Shown here in pieces: positions 1 through 7,765 of a stretch of DNA of 40,116 bases. The stretch is taken from assembly GCA_016744355.1 (NCBI GenBank), contig JADGEN010000024.1, positions 1 to 40,116 on the forward strand, in the 5' to 3' direction. The first letter of the stretch is position 1; each line of letters begins with the position of its first letter. A program made the position numbers and the translations under genes. The DNA comes from Halieaceae bacterium (GTDB lineage: Bacteria > Pseudomonadota > Gammaproteobacteria > Pseudomonadales > Halieaceae). The notes beneath the pieces were generated by a model that did no database searches, was not told where the DNA came from, and saw only the letters and a program-made list of their open reading frames with translations.

Positions 1-277
1 CTTTTACATACTCTTTCATCACAACACAGTAATTGTGTTGCGCGAAGGCGTAGCCATAGCCATAGCCCAGACTGCCCCAGTCATCCGCAGTAACGTGCGG
101 TATGCCAAACTCAGTCCAGATTACTTCTGCGTCGTAGGTAAGCTCGGGCTCAACCGGGGGAGGCGGCTCAGGGGGTGGTTGGCCATTATTATTATTGTTG
201 TCACTACAACCGACTGCAGTGGCTAGTACAGAAGCAGCCAATAATACCGACCACGAACGAGTTATCTTCGAGTTCAT
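1..277 (-). CDS. Penicillin acylase family lipoprotein, N-terminal part (runs off the left edge)
   Basis: Only the first 92 codons are in the window. The start is the ATG at 277-275, with AAGG about 7 nt upstream. Residues 1-24 form a lipoprotein signal peptide ending in AVGC, so the protein should be tethered by its cysteine. A low-complexity linker of Asn and then Pro/Glu follows. The mature part begins with a segment containing TEFGIPHVTADDW and a GYGYGYAFAQ stretch. This is typical of the alpha-chain start of N-terminal-nucleophile acylases of the penicillin/aculeacin/AHL acylase family, which cleave amide side chains in the periplasm. The catalytic Ser and beta chain lie outside the window, so substrate and activity cannot be judged. 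The gene points away from the acyl-CoA operon, with about 120 bp between them. Confidence 0.8.
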   Translation of the reverse strand, partial: MNSKITRSWSVLLAASVLATAVGCSDNNNNNGQPPPEPPPPVEPELTYDAEVIWTEFGIPHVTADDWGSLGYGYGYAFAQHNYCVVMKEYVK

Positions 278-400
278 AGGTAAACCTTATAGTTATGGTT
301 GTTCCGTCCATGATAGGTGAACAATGAGAATTTCACACCACTAACAGAGAGTTTTTATCAGGTTGAATGTGGCCAAACATTCACAGACTGGTTTAGCCTA

Positions 401-1165
401 CTAGAGGTTTCTAAAGTTTGCCGGGCGCTTCTCCATAAAGGCAGTTATAGCTTCGATATTTTCCGGCGAACCCGCCTGTCTGGCCATAGCAGCCGTCTCT
501 AGTTCAAATGCGGCATCCACGTGAGCTTTGTGGGGTAACTTTAAACATGCCTTAATTTCACGCAGGGAATTTACCGGCCACTGAGCAATCTCTTGCGCCT
601 TGGCCAGCGCATGGTCATAGACACTGCTGTCGGGAAGTACGGCGGCGGCAATGCCACAGCCCAGAGCCTTGTCCGCATCTATCCACTGTGCGGTGTAGAA
701 CAGTTCAGCAGCACGCTGGGCACCAATATTAGCCTGCAACATATAACTGCTGGCCCACTCTGGCACTAATCCGAGATTGGCAAAGGGCAAACGCATACGC
801 AAGCCCTCCCCCACATAAACTACATCGGCATGAAATAGAATAGTAGCGCCGCCGCCAACGGCAATACCTTTGATAGCTGCGACGACCGGCTTGCCGAAGG
901 CAGCCACGGCCCGCGCAGCCGATTCGAAGGGGTGCTCTTCTTCCGGGGACGCTTCGCCAAAACTTGCCAAGTCGACGCCGGCACAAAAATCATCTCCGCT
1001 GCCTGTCAATAAAATACACACCACTGAATCATCGAGATCCGCCGCCAGAAACGTTTCTCGCAAAGCGATCCACATCTCAGTATTGATGGCATTTTTTTTA
1101 TGCGGACGATTGAACGTTACAACCAACACGCCATCGTTATTGTCAGTGAGAATGGTGTCCGACAT
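401..1165 (-). CDS. Crotonase-family enoyl-CoA hydratase/isomerase
   Basis: This is a 254-residue protein with the crotonase fold: an N-terminal GVLVVTFNRPHKKNAIN strand-turn, a first oxyanion-hole segment DDFCAGVDL, and a second around IAVGGGATILFHADVVY. The segment LGLVPEWASSYML places a Glu followed by SSY. That resembles the peroxisomal delta3,delta2-enoyl-CoA isomerase (PECI/ECI2) pattern more than a two-Glu hydratase, so an isomerase is as likely as a hydratase. It is the last gene of the eight-gene operon, 23 bp after the nitroreductase. It probably moves or hydrates a double bond in an acyl-CoA made by the upstream synthetase. The fold is certain; the substrate is unknown. Confidence 0.88.
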   Translation of the reverse strand: MSDTILTDNNDGVLVVTFNRPHKKNAINTEMWIALRETFLAADLDDSVVCILLTGSGDDFCAGVDLASFGEASPEEEHPFESAARAVAAFGKPVVAAIKGIAVGGGATILFHADVVYVGEGLRMRLPFANLGLVPEWASSYMLQANIGAQRAAELFYTAQWIDADKALGCGIAAAVLPDSSVYDHALAKAQEIAQWPVNSLREIKACLKLPHKAHVDAAFELETAAMARQAGSPENIEAITAFMEKRPANFRNL

Positions 1166-1188
1166 GATGTAACTCCTACAGGTTTATC

Positions 1189-1863
1189 CTAATTATGAAA
1201 CGTAACCACATCAGCCAGGTCGGCCCTATCGGTGGCGCAGCTATTCACTGGCGCATCGGGGTCTGGATAACCAAAGGAAATACCAAAAACCAGTTTATTG
1301 GAAGGCTCTACACCCAAATGCTCTCGTACCAAATCGGCCTGAAAGCCCAGAGCGGTCTGCGGGCAACTCCCCAATCCATGCGCGGTAAAACTCAGCATTA
1401 AGGTCTGGGCAAACATGCCGAGATCAGCCGCCTCACGCAAGCCAAAGGGCTCAGGCAAAAACAAAAAGGCAACGTGGGGCGCATCAAAAAAAGTGAAGTT
1501 GCGCATAAATTCTTCTTGTCTACGCTCTTTCTCTTTGCGGGTAATGCCTACCGAATCGTAGAGCGCCTGTGCGGCGCCGTACTGACGTTCTTTGTACACG
1601 CCCTCATATGTACCATCGTAAGGAAAATCCATGGTGAACTTACCTGCCATGAACTCTTGGGGCATAACCTGCTTTAACCCGGCGATGGTTTCGCCGGACG
1701 CAACATGCACAACCCAGGGCTGGGTATTGCAATTACTGGGAGAGTGCAAGGCGGAGGAAAATACGGCCTGCAATAATTTGGGGTCGACTGCGTCTGGAAG
1801 AAACGCTCGCAGTGACCGTCTCTTCGCGACAAGCTCGGCAAATACTTTACTTTCAGATTCCAT
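1189..1863 (-). CDS. Nitroreductase-family FMN oxidoreductase
   Basis: The 224 residues fit a standard single-domain nitroreductase. The N-terminal KRRSLRAFLP supplies the usual basic FMN-phosphate contacts, and HSPSNCNTQPW is the conserved FMN-binding loop. The C-terminal half carries AADLGMFAQTLMLSFTAHGLGSCPQTAL, the helix and loop that cover the flavin in this family. Such enzymes use NAD(P)H to reduce nitro groups, quinones or conjugated C=C bonds. Inside an acyl-CoA operon the most likely job is reducing or oxidising an activated double bond of the pathway intermediate, which is inference from context. It lies 37 bp downstream of one crotonase and 23 bp upstream of the other, so co-transcription is very likely. 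Confidence 0.88.
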   Translation of the reverse strand: MESESKVFAELVAKRRSLRAFLPDAVDPKLLQAVFSSALHSPSNCNTQPWVVHVASGETIAGLKQVMPQEFMAGKFTMDFPYDGTYEGVYKERQYGAAQALYDSVGITRKEKERRQEEFMRNFTFFDAPHVAFLFLPEPFGLREAADLGMFAQTLMLSFTAHGLGSCPQTALGFQADLVREHLGVEPSNKLVFGISFGYPDPDAPVNSCATDRADLADVVTFHN

Positions 1864-1900
1864 ACTTTACTTCCAATATTTCAGGGAGCGCCATTATCGC

Positions 1901-2719
1901 CTATTTCCCAGTAAAAACAGCAGCTCTCTTTTCCTTGAATGCACGCATCCCCTCCTTCGCATCGGAAGACGCAAACACCGGGCCGGCCAGCTCATCAGAG
2001 GCGGCCATAGCATCGTCCTCGCTCATGCACTCCTGATGATCGCGCAGTGAACGTATAACAGCCTGCACCGCCAAGGGGCCATTGCCACAAATTTTGGCAG
2101 CGAACTCTTTTGCGACATTCAAGGCAGTACCAGAAGGTACTACGCGATTAATCAAACCAAACTCAAGTGCCTGCTGCGCGGTAATGTGATCACCGCACAA
2201 TAGCATCTCTGCTGCCATGCAATAGGGTATCTGGCGGCGCAGGCGTACAGTTGATCCTGACATGGGGTACAAGCCACGGGCCACTTCGGTAACACCGAAA
2301 ATGGCATCCTCCGCGCCGATACGAATATCAGTGCCCTGCAAAATTTCAGTGCCGCCCGCCAACGCGTAACCTTCTACAGCAAGAATCAATGGCTTGTTAG
2401 GCCTATTGTCGCGCAGCAATGCCTGCCAGTGAATATTGGGCACTTCCGCCATTAGGTTCATAAATTCGTCAGTGGCGCCATGGTCACCGTCAGCCCCGGC
2501 TTTTAAATCCATGCCTGCACAAAAGGTATTACCGTTAGCGGTTAGAATGGCGCAGCGCAAGCTATCGTCTTCATCGAGAAGGCGCCAAGCTTTATACATT
2601 CCCAGCAGCATCTGCGGGCTCAGGGCGTTCTTCACCTCTGGCCTGTTTAACGTCACGACAAGCACCCCACCTTCTTGCTCAATAATGCAATCGGTGGTGC
2701 TGATATCCAGTTCGGCCAT
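1901..2719 (-). CDS. Crotonase-family enoyl-CoA hydratase
   Basis: The 272-residue crotonase has an N-terminal GGVLVVTLNRPEVKNALS, the first oxyanion segment GNTFCAGMDLKAG, and the second VEGYALAGGTEILQGTDIRI. A putative acid/base Glu sits in FGVTEVARGLYP and is followed by the turn MSGSTVRLRRQIPY. The C-terminal trimerisation helices are complete and end in FKEKRAAVFTGK. It differs clearly from the second crotonase at 401-1165, whose active-site turn is isomerase-like, so the two probably act at different steps. It sits 38 bp after the acyl-CoA synthetase in the same operon. Hydratase, dehydratase or retro-Claisen activity are all possible within the superfamily. Confidence 0.88.
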   Translation of the reverse strand: MAELDISTTDCIIEQEGGVLVVTLNRPEVKNALSPQMLLGMYKAWRLLDEDDSLRCAILTANGNTFCAGMDLKAGADGDHGATDEFMNLMAEVPNIHWQALLRDNRPNKPLILAVEGYALAGGTEILQGTDIRIGAEDAIFGVTEVARGLYPMSGSTVRLRRQIPYCMAAEMLLCGDHITAQQALEFGLINRVVPSGTALNVAKEFAAKICGNGPLAVQAVIRSLRDHQECMSEDDAMAASDELAGPVFASSDAKEGMRAFKEKRAAVFTGK

Positions 2720-2757
2720 AATTACTCGCTCATTCTCAATTTGGTTTTAATAAACGC

Positions 2758-4380
2758 TCACGCTACCTGGCAACTTCCGTCCAGAGCAATTTCCAGTGCG
2801 CGGGGGTAGGCCGGTTTACCACTGGGGGCCCGGGGCACCTCATCCACTATGTGCAGCTCTCTGGGGATTTTGTAGCTGGCTATAGTTTTGCGCGCTTCAT
2901 CCTGCACCGATTCCAGGGTCAACACAGCGCCGTCGCGAACGGAGACTACCGCTGTTACCTTGCTGCCGAAACGCTCATCGGGTGTAGCCACAACCAGACA
3001 ATCGAAAATGTCAGGATGCGCCTTCAGTGCCTGCTCAACCTCTTCGGGGAAAACTTTTTCACCCCCGGAATTGATGCAATTGGAGCCGCGGCCAAACACC
3101 GTGATGCTATTGTCATCTTCCAGCTGAGCCTCGTCGCCCACCAACAACCAGGTAACGTTGTCGACTTCCACAAAGGTCGCGGCAGTTTTAACCGGATCGT
3201 TGTAGTAGCCGGTGGGAATATAGCCACTGCGCGCAAAGATACCCGACTCGCCTGGCGCAACATGTCGGTATGGCTCTGTGTCGCTAATCACGGACATAAA
3301 TTCGCTTTTGCTCACATTACCAAGACCCTTACCTTTTTTTCCACCGCCGTCCATTCCCATATTGCCACTCTCAGAGGAGCCGAATGAATTCATAATAAAG
3401 ACATTGGGAAAGTGCTGACGAAACGCCTCCTGTTTACTCTCAGAAAAAACTGCTCCGCCAGAGCCCACACTGAAAACACTACCGAGATCCCAGCGGCCCT
3501 GGTTAGCATCAAGAGAATCAAGCAGAGGAACTGCCATAGCATCTCCCACAATCGTAACGGAATTTACTTTTTCCTTTTCTACCATATCCCACACATTGTC
3601 ACCAATGAGAGAGCGGTCGGGGTTCAGTATCACGGAATTACCCGCCAGCAATTGTATGCAGGCGTACCACCAACAAGCACCGTGCATCAGCGGCGCCAGC
3701 GGCATACCGACGATGGGAAAATCACCGACTCGCGAGGCAATTTGCTCCGGCGCGGTAATGGCGCCGTCGGGATGAAACCAGCCACCCCCGCCCATAGCCG
3801 CAAAAAACACATTTTTATGCGACCACATAACACCCTTGGGCATACCTGTTGTGCCGCCTGTGTACAGGATAAAAAGGTCGTCATCGGAGCGCTCTCCAAA
3901 ATCACGCTCACTGCTCTGGCCCTGTAAGGCAGATTCATATTCAACCGTAGATATAAGCGCTGGGTCGCAGTCACTGTCATCTTCCACATAGACACAGGTA
4001 TGCAGCCCGGGCACCTGAGATTTAATGCTGGCGATGGCGGGAATAAATTCGCGATTGTGAATACAGGCAATCATGTTGGAGTTTTCAAGAATATAAACCA
4101 ACTCATCTTCGACGTAGCGATAGTTCACATTGATGGGCACCGCTCGCAACTTAAAGCAAGCCAACATCCCCTCCAGGTATTCATTGCAGTTGTAAAGGTA
4201 AAGACCCACGTGATCTCCGGCTACCACACCGCTGCTTGTCAGGTAGTGCGCCAACTGATTGGCACGCTGTTCCAACTGCCCGAAGGTTGCACGCTGCTCG
4301 CCGCACACGGTGGCATCCCGCCCCGGCACTTTATCGGCGACCAGCTCGTACATATCTGCAAGATTAAAGTGCTTTTTCAT
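2758..4380 (-). CDS. Acyl-CoA synthetase (AMP-forming, ANL superfamily)
   Basis: The start is set at the ATG at 4380 because GAGGAG lies about 8 nt upstream and the family usually begins near this point. The frame is open further upstream but reads through the preceding thiolase gene. The 540-residue product has the ATP-binding loop FILYTGGTTGMPKG, the adenine-contacting NSFGSSESGNMG, the ribose-binding Asp in LLVGDEAQLEDD, the hinge GRGSNCINSGGEKVFPEEV, and the C-terminal catalytic Lys in PRAPSGKPAYPRALE. It should convert a carboxylic acid to its CoA thioester with ATP, the entry step of this operon. The set resembles medium/long-chain or steroid-acid ligases of the FadD3/FadD17 type, but substrate cannot be read from sequence. 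Confidence 0.92.
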   Translation of the reverse strand: MKKHFNLADMYELVADKVPGRDATVCGEQRATFGQLEQRANQLAHYLTSSGVVAGDHVGLYLYNCNEYLEGMLACFKLRAVPINVNYRYVEDELVYILENSNMIACIHNREFIPAIASIKSQVPGLHTCVYVEDDSDCDPALISTVEYESALQGQSSERDFGERSDDDLFILYTGGTTGMPKGVMWSHKNVFFAAMGGGGWFHPDGAITAPEQIASRVGDFPIVGMPLAPLMHGACWWYACIQLLAGNSVILNPDRSLIGDNVWDMVEKEKVNSVTIVGDAMAVPLLDSLDANQGRWDLGSVFSVGSGGAVFSESKQEAFRQHFPNVFIMNSFGSSESGNMGMDGGGKKGKGLGNVSKSEFMSVISDTEPYRHVAPGESGIFARSGYIPTGYYNDPVKTAATFVEVDNVTWLLVGDEAQLEDDNSITVFGRGSNCINSGGEKVFPEEVEQALKAHPDIFDCLVVATPDERFGSKVTAVVSVRDGAVLTLESVQDEARKTIASYKIPRELHIVDEVPRAPSGKPAYPRALEIALDGSCQVA

Positions 4381-4411
4381 TGCTAAACTCCTCGCTCCAT
4401 CCCAAACGAAT

Positions 4412-5587
4412 TCAGGCTTTCTCTGCGCCGACGACCCACATGGAGAAAAACTGCGCGCCGCCGCCATAAGCATGACCCAGCGCCAGTTTTGCACCGTCCA
4501 CCTGATGCCCACCAGCATCACCGCGCACCTGGCGTGCGGCCTCGGCGAAGCGAATCATGCCAGAGGCACCGATAGGGTTAGAGGACAACACACCACCGGA
4601 GCAATTCCAGGGAATGTCACCCCCTTCATCCAGGGAAGTAGCACCCTCCATAGTCAACTTCCAACCCTCACCTTCGGGGGCGAAGCCCAGATTCTCCAGC
4701 CACATAGGTTCGTACCAGCTGAAAGGTACATAGACTTCGGCGCAATCGAAATCCTTGCGCGGGTCGGTCACACCGGCCTGCTTGTAAACGTCTGCCGCAC
4801 AATCACGACCGGCCTGCGGACTAACCTCTTCCCGCCCCGCATACATTGTGGGTTCCGAGCGCATGGCACAACCGCGAATCCATGCCGGAGGCTTAGGCGC
4901 GTCTTCTGCGACATCCTCCGATACAATTACCATTGCGCAGGCGCCGTCGGATGAGGGACAGGCCTCCAAAAAGCGAATGGGGTCCCACAACATCATGGAT
5001 TCCTCAACTTCTTTCATGGTGATATCGGGCAAATGCAAATGTGCCAGCGGATTGCGCGCGCCATGCAGCCTATCCTTAACCGCCACCTTAATACCCGCGT
5101 CGTAGGGTGCGTTTGAGCGTCGCATGTACTCTCGAATAATTGGCGCAAAGTACCCCCCTGCCCCGGCATTTAGATGTACCGAAAAAGGTTGCGGCGACGA
5201 CAGTGCCCACATGGCATTGGATTCCGACTGCTTTTCATAGGTCACCGTGAGAACCCGCTTAAAGGTGCCACTTTGCACATGAGAAGCCGCCACCAATGCA
5301 GTAGAGCCTCCCACTGACCCCGCCGTATGTACGCGAAACATGGGCTTGCCATTGCAGCCCAGTGCATCGGTTAAATAGCATTCGGGCATGACCACGCCCT
5401 CAAACATATCAGGTGCCTTGCCGATAACAACCGCGTCGATATCGTCAAACGTGAGGTCGGCGTCTTGTAGTGCATTCACCGCAGCTTCACGCACAAGCCC
5501 CGCAATGGAAACATCGCCGCGTTTGGTTTGGTATTTTGTTTGGCCTATGCCTACCACCGCTGCTAGAACCGCTGAATTACTTGTCAT
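4412..5587 (-). CDS. Thiolase-fold protein lacking the nucleophilic Cys (lipid-transfer/Ltp2-like)
   Basis: The 391-residue protein spans both halves of the thiolase fold. Where a true thiolase has its acyl-accepting Cys, this one reads HTAGSVGGSTAL (residues 87-98), with a Gly or Ser instead. The C-terminal half has GGVLSSNPIGASGMIRFAEA, where Asn replaces the His of the usual GHPxGxTG motif, and ends with GHAYGGGAQFF. This combination is typical of the SCP-x/Ltp2-like subgroup, where members studied act as retro-aldolases on side-chain acyl-CoAs and need a DUF35 partner. Its ATG shares one base with the TAA of the upstream thiolase-like gene, so translation is coupled and a heteromeric complex is likely. 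The activity is inference. Confidence 0.85.
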   Translation of the reverse strand: MTSNSAVLAAVVGIGQTKYQTKRGDVSIAGLVREAAVNALQDADLTFDDIDAVVIGKAPDMFEGVVMPECYLTDALGCNGKPMFRVHTAGSVGGSTALVAASHVQSGTFKRVLTVTYEKQSESNAMWALSSPQPFSVHLNAGAGGYFAPIIREYMRRSNAPYDAGIKVAVKDRLHGARNPLAHLHLPDITMKEVEESMMLWDPIRFLEACPSSDGACAMVIVSEDVAEDAPKPPAWIRGCAMRSEPTMYAGREEVSPQAGRDCAADVYKQAGVTDPRKDFDCAEVYVPFSWYEPMWLENLGFAPEGEGWKLTMEGATSLDEGGDIPWNCSGGVLSSNPIGASGMIRFAEAARQVRGDAGGHQVDGAKLALGHAYGGGAQFFSMWVVGAEKA

Positions 5588-6648
5588 TACGCAGCTCCCT
5601 CAATTACGGCAACAAGATTGTGTTGTAAACAAGGGCCGCTGGTTGCATGGGCGATTCCTCGTGTCGCGTCTCCGCTGATAATTCTGTTGAACACCTCGCC
5701 AATACGCGACAGGCCCGAGGCCATCATAAGGTTGCCGGCCAGCACGCCGCCGCTGGGGTTAATCTGCGTCTCATCTCCCAAACCCAATGCGCGGCTGAGG
5801 ATTATTTCCTGATGAGAAAACGGTGCATAGAGTTCTGCCACGTCGATGGGGCCGCTGTCAGCGCCTGCGCCAAGCGCCGCCGTGCGAGTTGAGGGTGAGT
5901 CGGTGAGATCGCGCATGCCCAGGTTGTGGGTTTCAATGCGGTGATCTATGCCACTGATCAGAGCATAGGGCTTACCCCACTCCATGGCTTTTTCTGCTGT
6001 ACAGATAATCATGGCACTGGCGCCATCGGAGACAGGGCAACAGTCGTGTTTACGCAGCGGTGCGACAAACTCTTCCTCGCGCAACAATTCCTCCACGCTG
6101 ACCTGAGCTGCTAATTGCGCCTTTGGATTGTTCAGCGCATTGCTACGTGAGCGCGCTACGACGGCGGCCATATCGCTTTCGCTGATCACACCGGATTCCA
6201 GCATAAGCCTCGCCTGCATTGCGGCCAGAGAAACAGTGTCTACCCACAGAGGTGCCAGGTAGTATGGATCCAATTGTTGGGAGAGAACAATGGGCAATTC
6301 CCCCGGTGAAGACTTGCCAAATCCATAGATCAAAGCTGATTCTGCCTGGCCCATTCGAATCTTTAGAATGGATTCATACAGAGCCCAGGCTGCATCCATT
6401 TCAACATGGGACTCTTTAATAGGTGGCACCGCGCCCAACGCATCCACGCCGGATACAAAAGCGAAGGCAGCGCCCTGTAAATAGTCACAACTACCGGAGC
6501 AGACAAAGTCTACGTCTTGCGCATTGCGTATTCCCGCCTGCTCATATACTTCCTGCAGCCGCGGCATGATTAATTCAACTTCATTGCTGGCACCTGCCTG
6601 TGGCACGCACTGTGACTGACTATAAGCAACTATTGCAATTTTTTGCAT
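5587..6648 (-). CDS. Second Cys-less thiolase-fold protein
   Basis: The 353-residue protein is shorter and more divergent than its neighbour. The N-terminal half has a VDFVCSGSCDYLQG segment. At the usual catalytic-Cys position it has ESHVEMDAAWALYES (residues 79-93), so the nucleophile is absent. The C-terminal half has GGVLAGNLMMASGLSRIGEVF, again with Asn in place of the catalytic His, then ATSGPCLQHN. It belongs to the thiolase-domain/lipid-transfer group that sits in tandem with a larger homologue and DUF35 proteins. Only 2 bp separate it from the upstream DUF35 gene, and its stop overlaps the next start. It may be a catalytic partner or a pseudo-enzyme subunit of one complex. Confidence 0.82.
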   Translation of the reverse strand: MQKIAIVAYSQSQCVPQAGASNEVELIMPRLQEVYEQAGIRNAQDVDFVCSGSCDYLQGAAFAFVSGVDALGAVPPIKESHVEMDAAWALYESILKIRMGQAESALIYGFGKSSPGELPIVLSQQLDPYYLAPLWVDTVSLAAMQARLMLESGVISESDMAAVVARSRSNALNNPKAQLAAQVSVEELLREEEFVAPLRKHDCCPVSDGASAMIICTAEKAMEWGKPYALISGIDHRIETHNLGMRDLTDSPSTRTAALGAGADSGPIDVAELYAPFSHQEIILSRALGLGDETQINPSGGVLAGNLMMASGLSRIGEVFNRIISGDATRGIAHATSGPCLQHNLVAVIEGAA

Positions 6649-6650
6649 AA

Positions 6651-7166
6651 CTATACTTTCTCCGCATTCAGAGCAAGTTTGCCAATATCTTCAATGGTCA
6701 TATCAGGTTCGTCCAAGGGCTTGAAATATTTGATGTTGTCCATGGCGTAACCCCACTCTTCCTGAGGTTTCCACACCGGTTCGACGCGTTGGCCCATGTG
6801 AACCTCTTCATTCACACAGTCACTCATCAGGTGGATAAAGGAAATATTGGCACCGTCTGCCACCAGGTTTGCAATGACGAATGGCGGCTTGATAGGGTTG
6901 CCCGGAATGGGGATGGCTACGATGGTAAATGACTGAACCGTAGCCTTACCACTTAGCACAACCTCCTCTTCAGTGGCGACACCACAGGCCGCACAGGAAC
7001 CACGAGGCGGACAGTAAACGTTCTGGCATGAGGGGCAGCGTTGCCCGGTTAAAATGCCCTGCTTAATTTGCGACAGAAAGCGCGCCGGAGATTTCCCGGC
7101 GGTAAAATTGTACTGCAAGTACACAGGTGTCTTGATGTCAGTAATCATGTCTTGTTGTTCACTCAT
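6651..7166 (-). CDS. Zinc-ribbon OB-fold protein (DUF35 family)
   Basis: The 171-residue protein has a rubredoxin-like zinc ribbon, CPSCQNVYCPPRGSCAAC, near residues 44-61, followed by an OB-fold containing GKATVQSFTIVAIPIPG and PFVIANLVADGANISFIH. This is the DUF35 architecture. DUF35 proteins are acyl-CoA-binding partners of thiolase-like enzymes such as Ltp2, the archaeal HMG-CoA synthase complex and bile-acid aldolases. Its first four bases overlap the end of the other DUF35 gene, and it ends 2 bp before a thiolase-like gene, so it probably forms a complex with that product. All four zinc cysteines are present. Confidence 0.88.
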   Translation of the reverse strand: MSEQQDMITDIKTPVYLQYNFTAGKSPARFLSQIKQGILTGQRCPSCQNVYCPPRGSCAACGVATEEEVVLSGKATVQSFTIVAIPIPGNPIKPPFVIANLVADGANISFIHLMSDCVNEEVHMGQRVEPVWKPQEEWGYAMDNIKYFKPLDEPDMTIEDIGKLALNAEKV

Positions 7167-7603
7167 AGTAATTCAAACCAGCGGATATCAGTCATCATGC
7201 CAAAAGTCTCGTCGGCCCAGACGGCTCTAACCCGAGCACCCGTAGCCACATCGTTTTGCGATTCAGCTTTAACACAATGCACCATGGCCACATCGGCGCC
7301 ATCAAGCTTAATCATGGCCCAGGCGAAAGGCTTGTCCAGCGGGTGTGCGTCGCGCGGCCGTGCAACCCAGCACCAGCTGACGATCTCCCCTTCGCTGCCT
7401 ACACCCACAAACTCAGACAAGGCTTCGGCGGTATCCGGGTCAAATTCCATGGGCGGCACAATCACCCGACCGTCGCTGGCTTTGATACCGGTGATTTTTC
7501 TATTTTTAAGGTCGGTTAAAAAACGACCAACAATGGGACCCGTTGAACGGGTATAGGTAAAACCCAGTTCAAAGGCCTGACTTAACACTTCACTTTCTAG
7601 CAC
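7163..7603 (-). CDS. OB-fold protein (DUF35 family, without a clear zinc ribbon); first gene of the operon
   Basis: The product carries FTYTRSTGPIVGRFLTDL, a common N-terminal pattern in DUF35 partners of thiolase-like proteins, followed by an OB-fold with EIVSWCWVARPRDAHPLDKP. No CxxC pairs are visible, so the zinc ribbon appears lost, unlike in the neighbouring paralogue. I chose the GTG at 7603-7601, which gives about 146 residues, because AGGAG lies 9 nt upstream. The frame stays open to a TTG at 7660, but that has no ribosome binding site and falls inside a palindrome. The last four bases overlap the next gene. Having two DUF35 genes and two thiolase-like genes suggests two pairs or one larger complex. 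Confidence 0.8.
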   Translation of the reverse strand: MLESEVLSQAFELGFTYTRSTGPIVGRFLTDLKNRKITGIKASDGRVIVPPMEFDPDTAEALSEFVGVGSEGEIVSWCWVARPRDAHPLDKPFAWAMIKLDGADVAMVHCVKAESQNDVATGARVRAVWADETFGMMTDIRWFELL

Positions 7604-7648
7604 GCGATAGCTCTCCTGACAGAATAGATCCAGTATCGACCATGCATC

Positions 7649-7671
7649 GCTTTGCCTCAATGACGCAAAGC
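7649..7671. promoter_or_regulatory. Perfect inverted repeat, probable operator upstream of the acyl-CoA operon
   Basis: GCTTTGC at 7649-7655 is repeated in inverted orientation as GCAAAGC at 7665-7671, with a 9-base spacer. It lies about 45 bp upstream of the preferred GTG start of the operon and about 95 bp upstream of the divergent gamma-glutamyltranspeptidase gene. Symmetric sites of this size are usual for dimeric repressors such as TetR or FadR-type regulators. No regulator gene is adjacent, so the binding protein is unknown. Confidence 0.4.
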
Positions 7672-7765
7672 ATCAATCACAACTGACTTTTCAGATCAGA
7701 CAAAATTGCCTAGTCCCCGCCCCCTCTGGTAATGTCTCGCCTCCGGTAAAAAGAGGATTAATGTA

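Noticed and set aside
7604-7660. Longer N-terminus of the first DUF35 gene from TTG 7660
   Set aside because: No ribosome binding site precedes the TTG and it lies inside a perfect palindrome, while GTG 7603 has AGGAG at good spacing.
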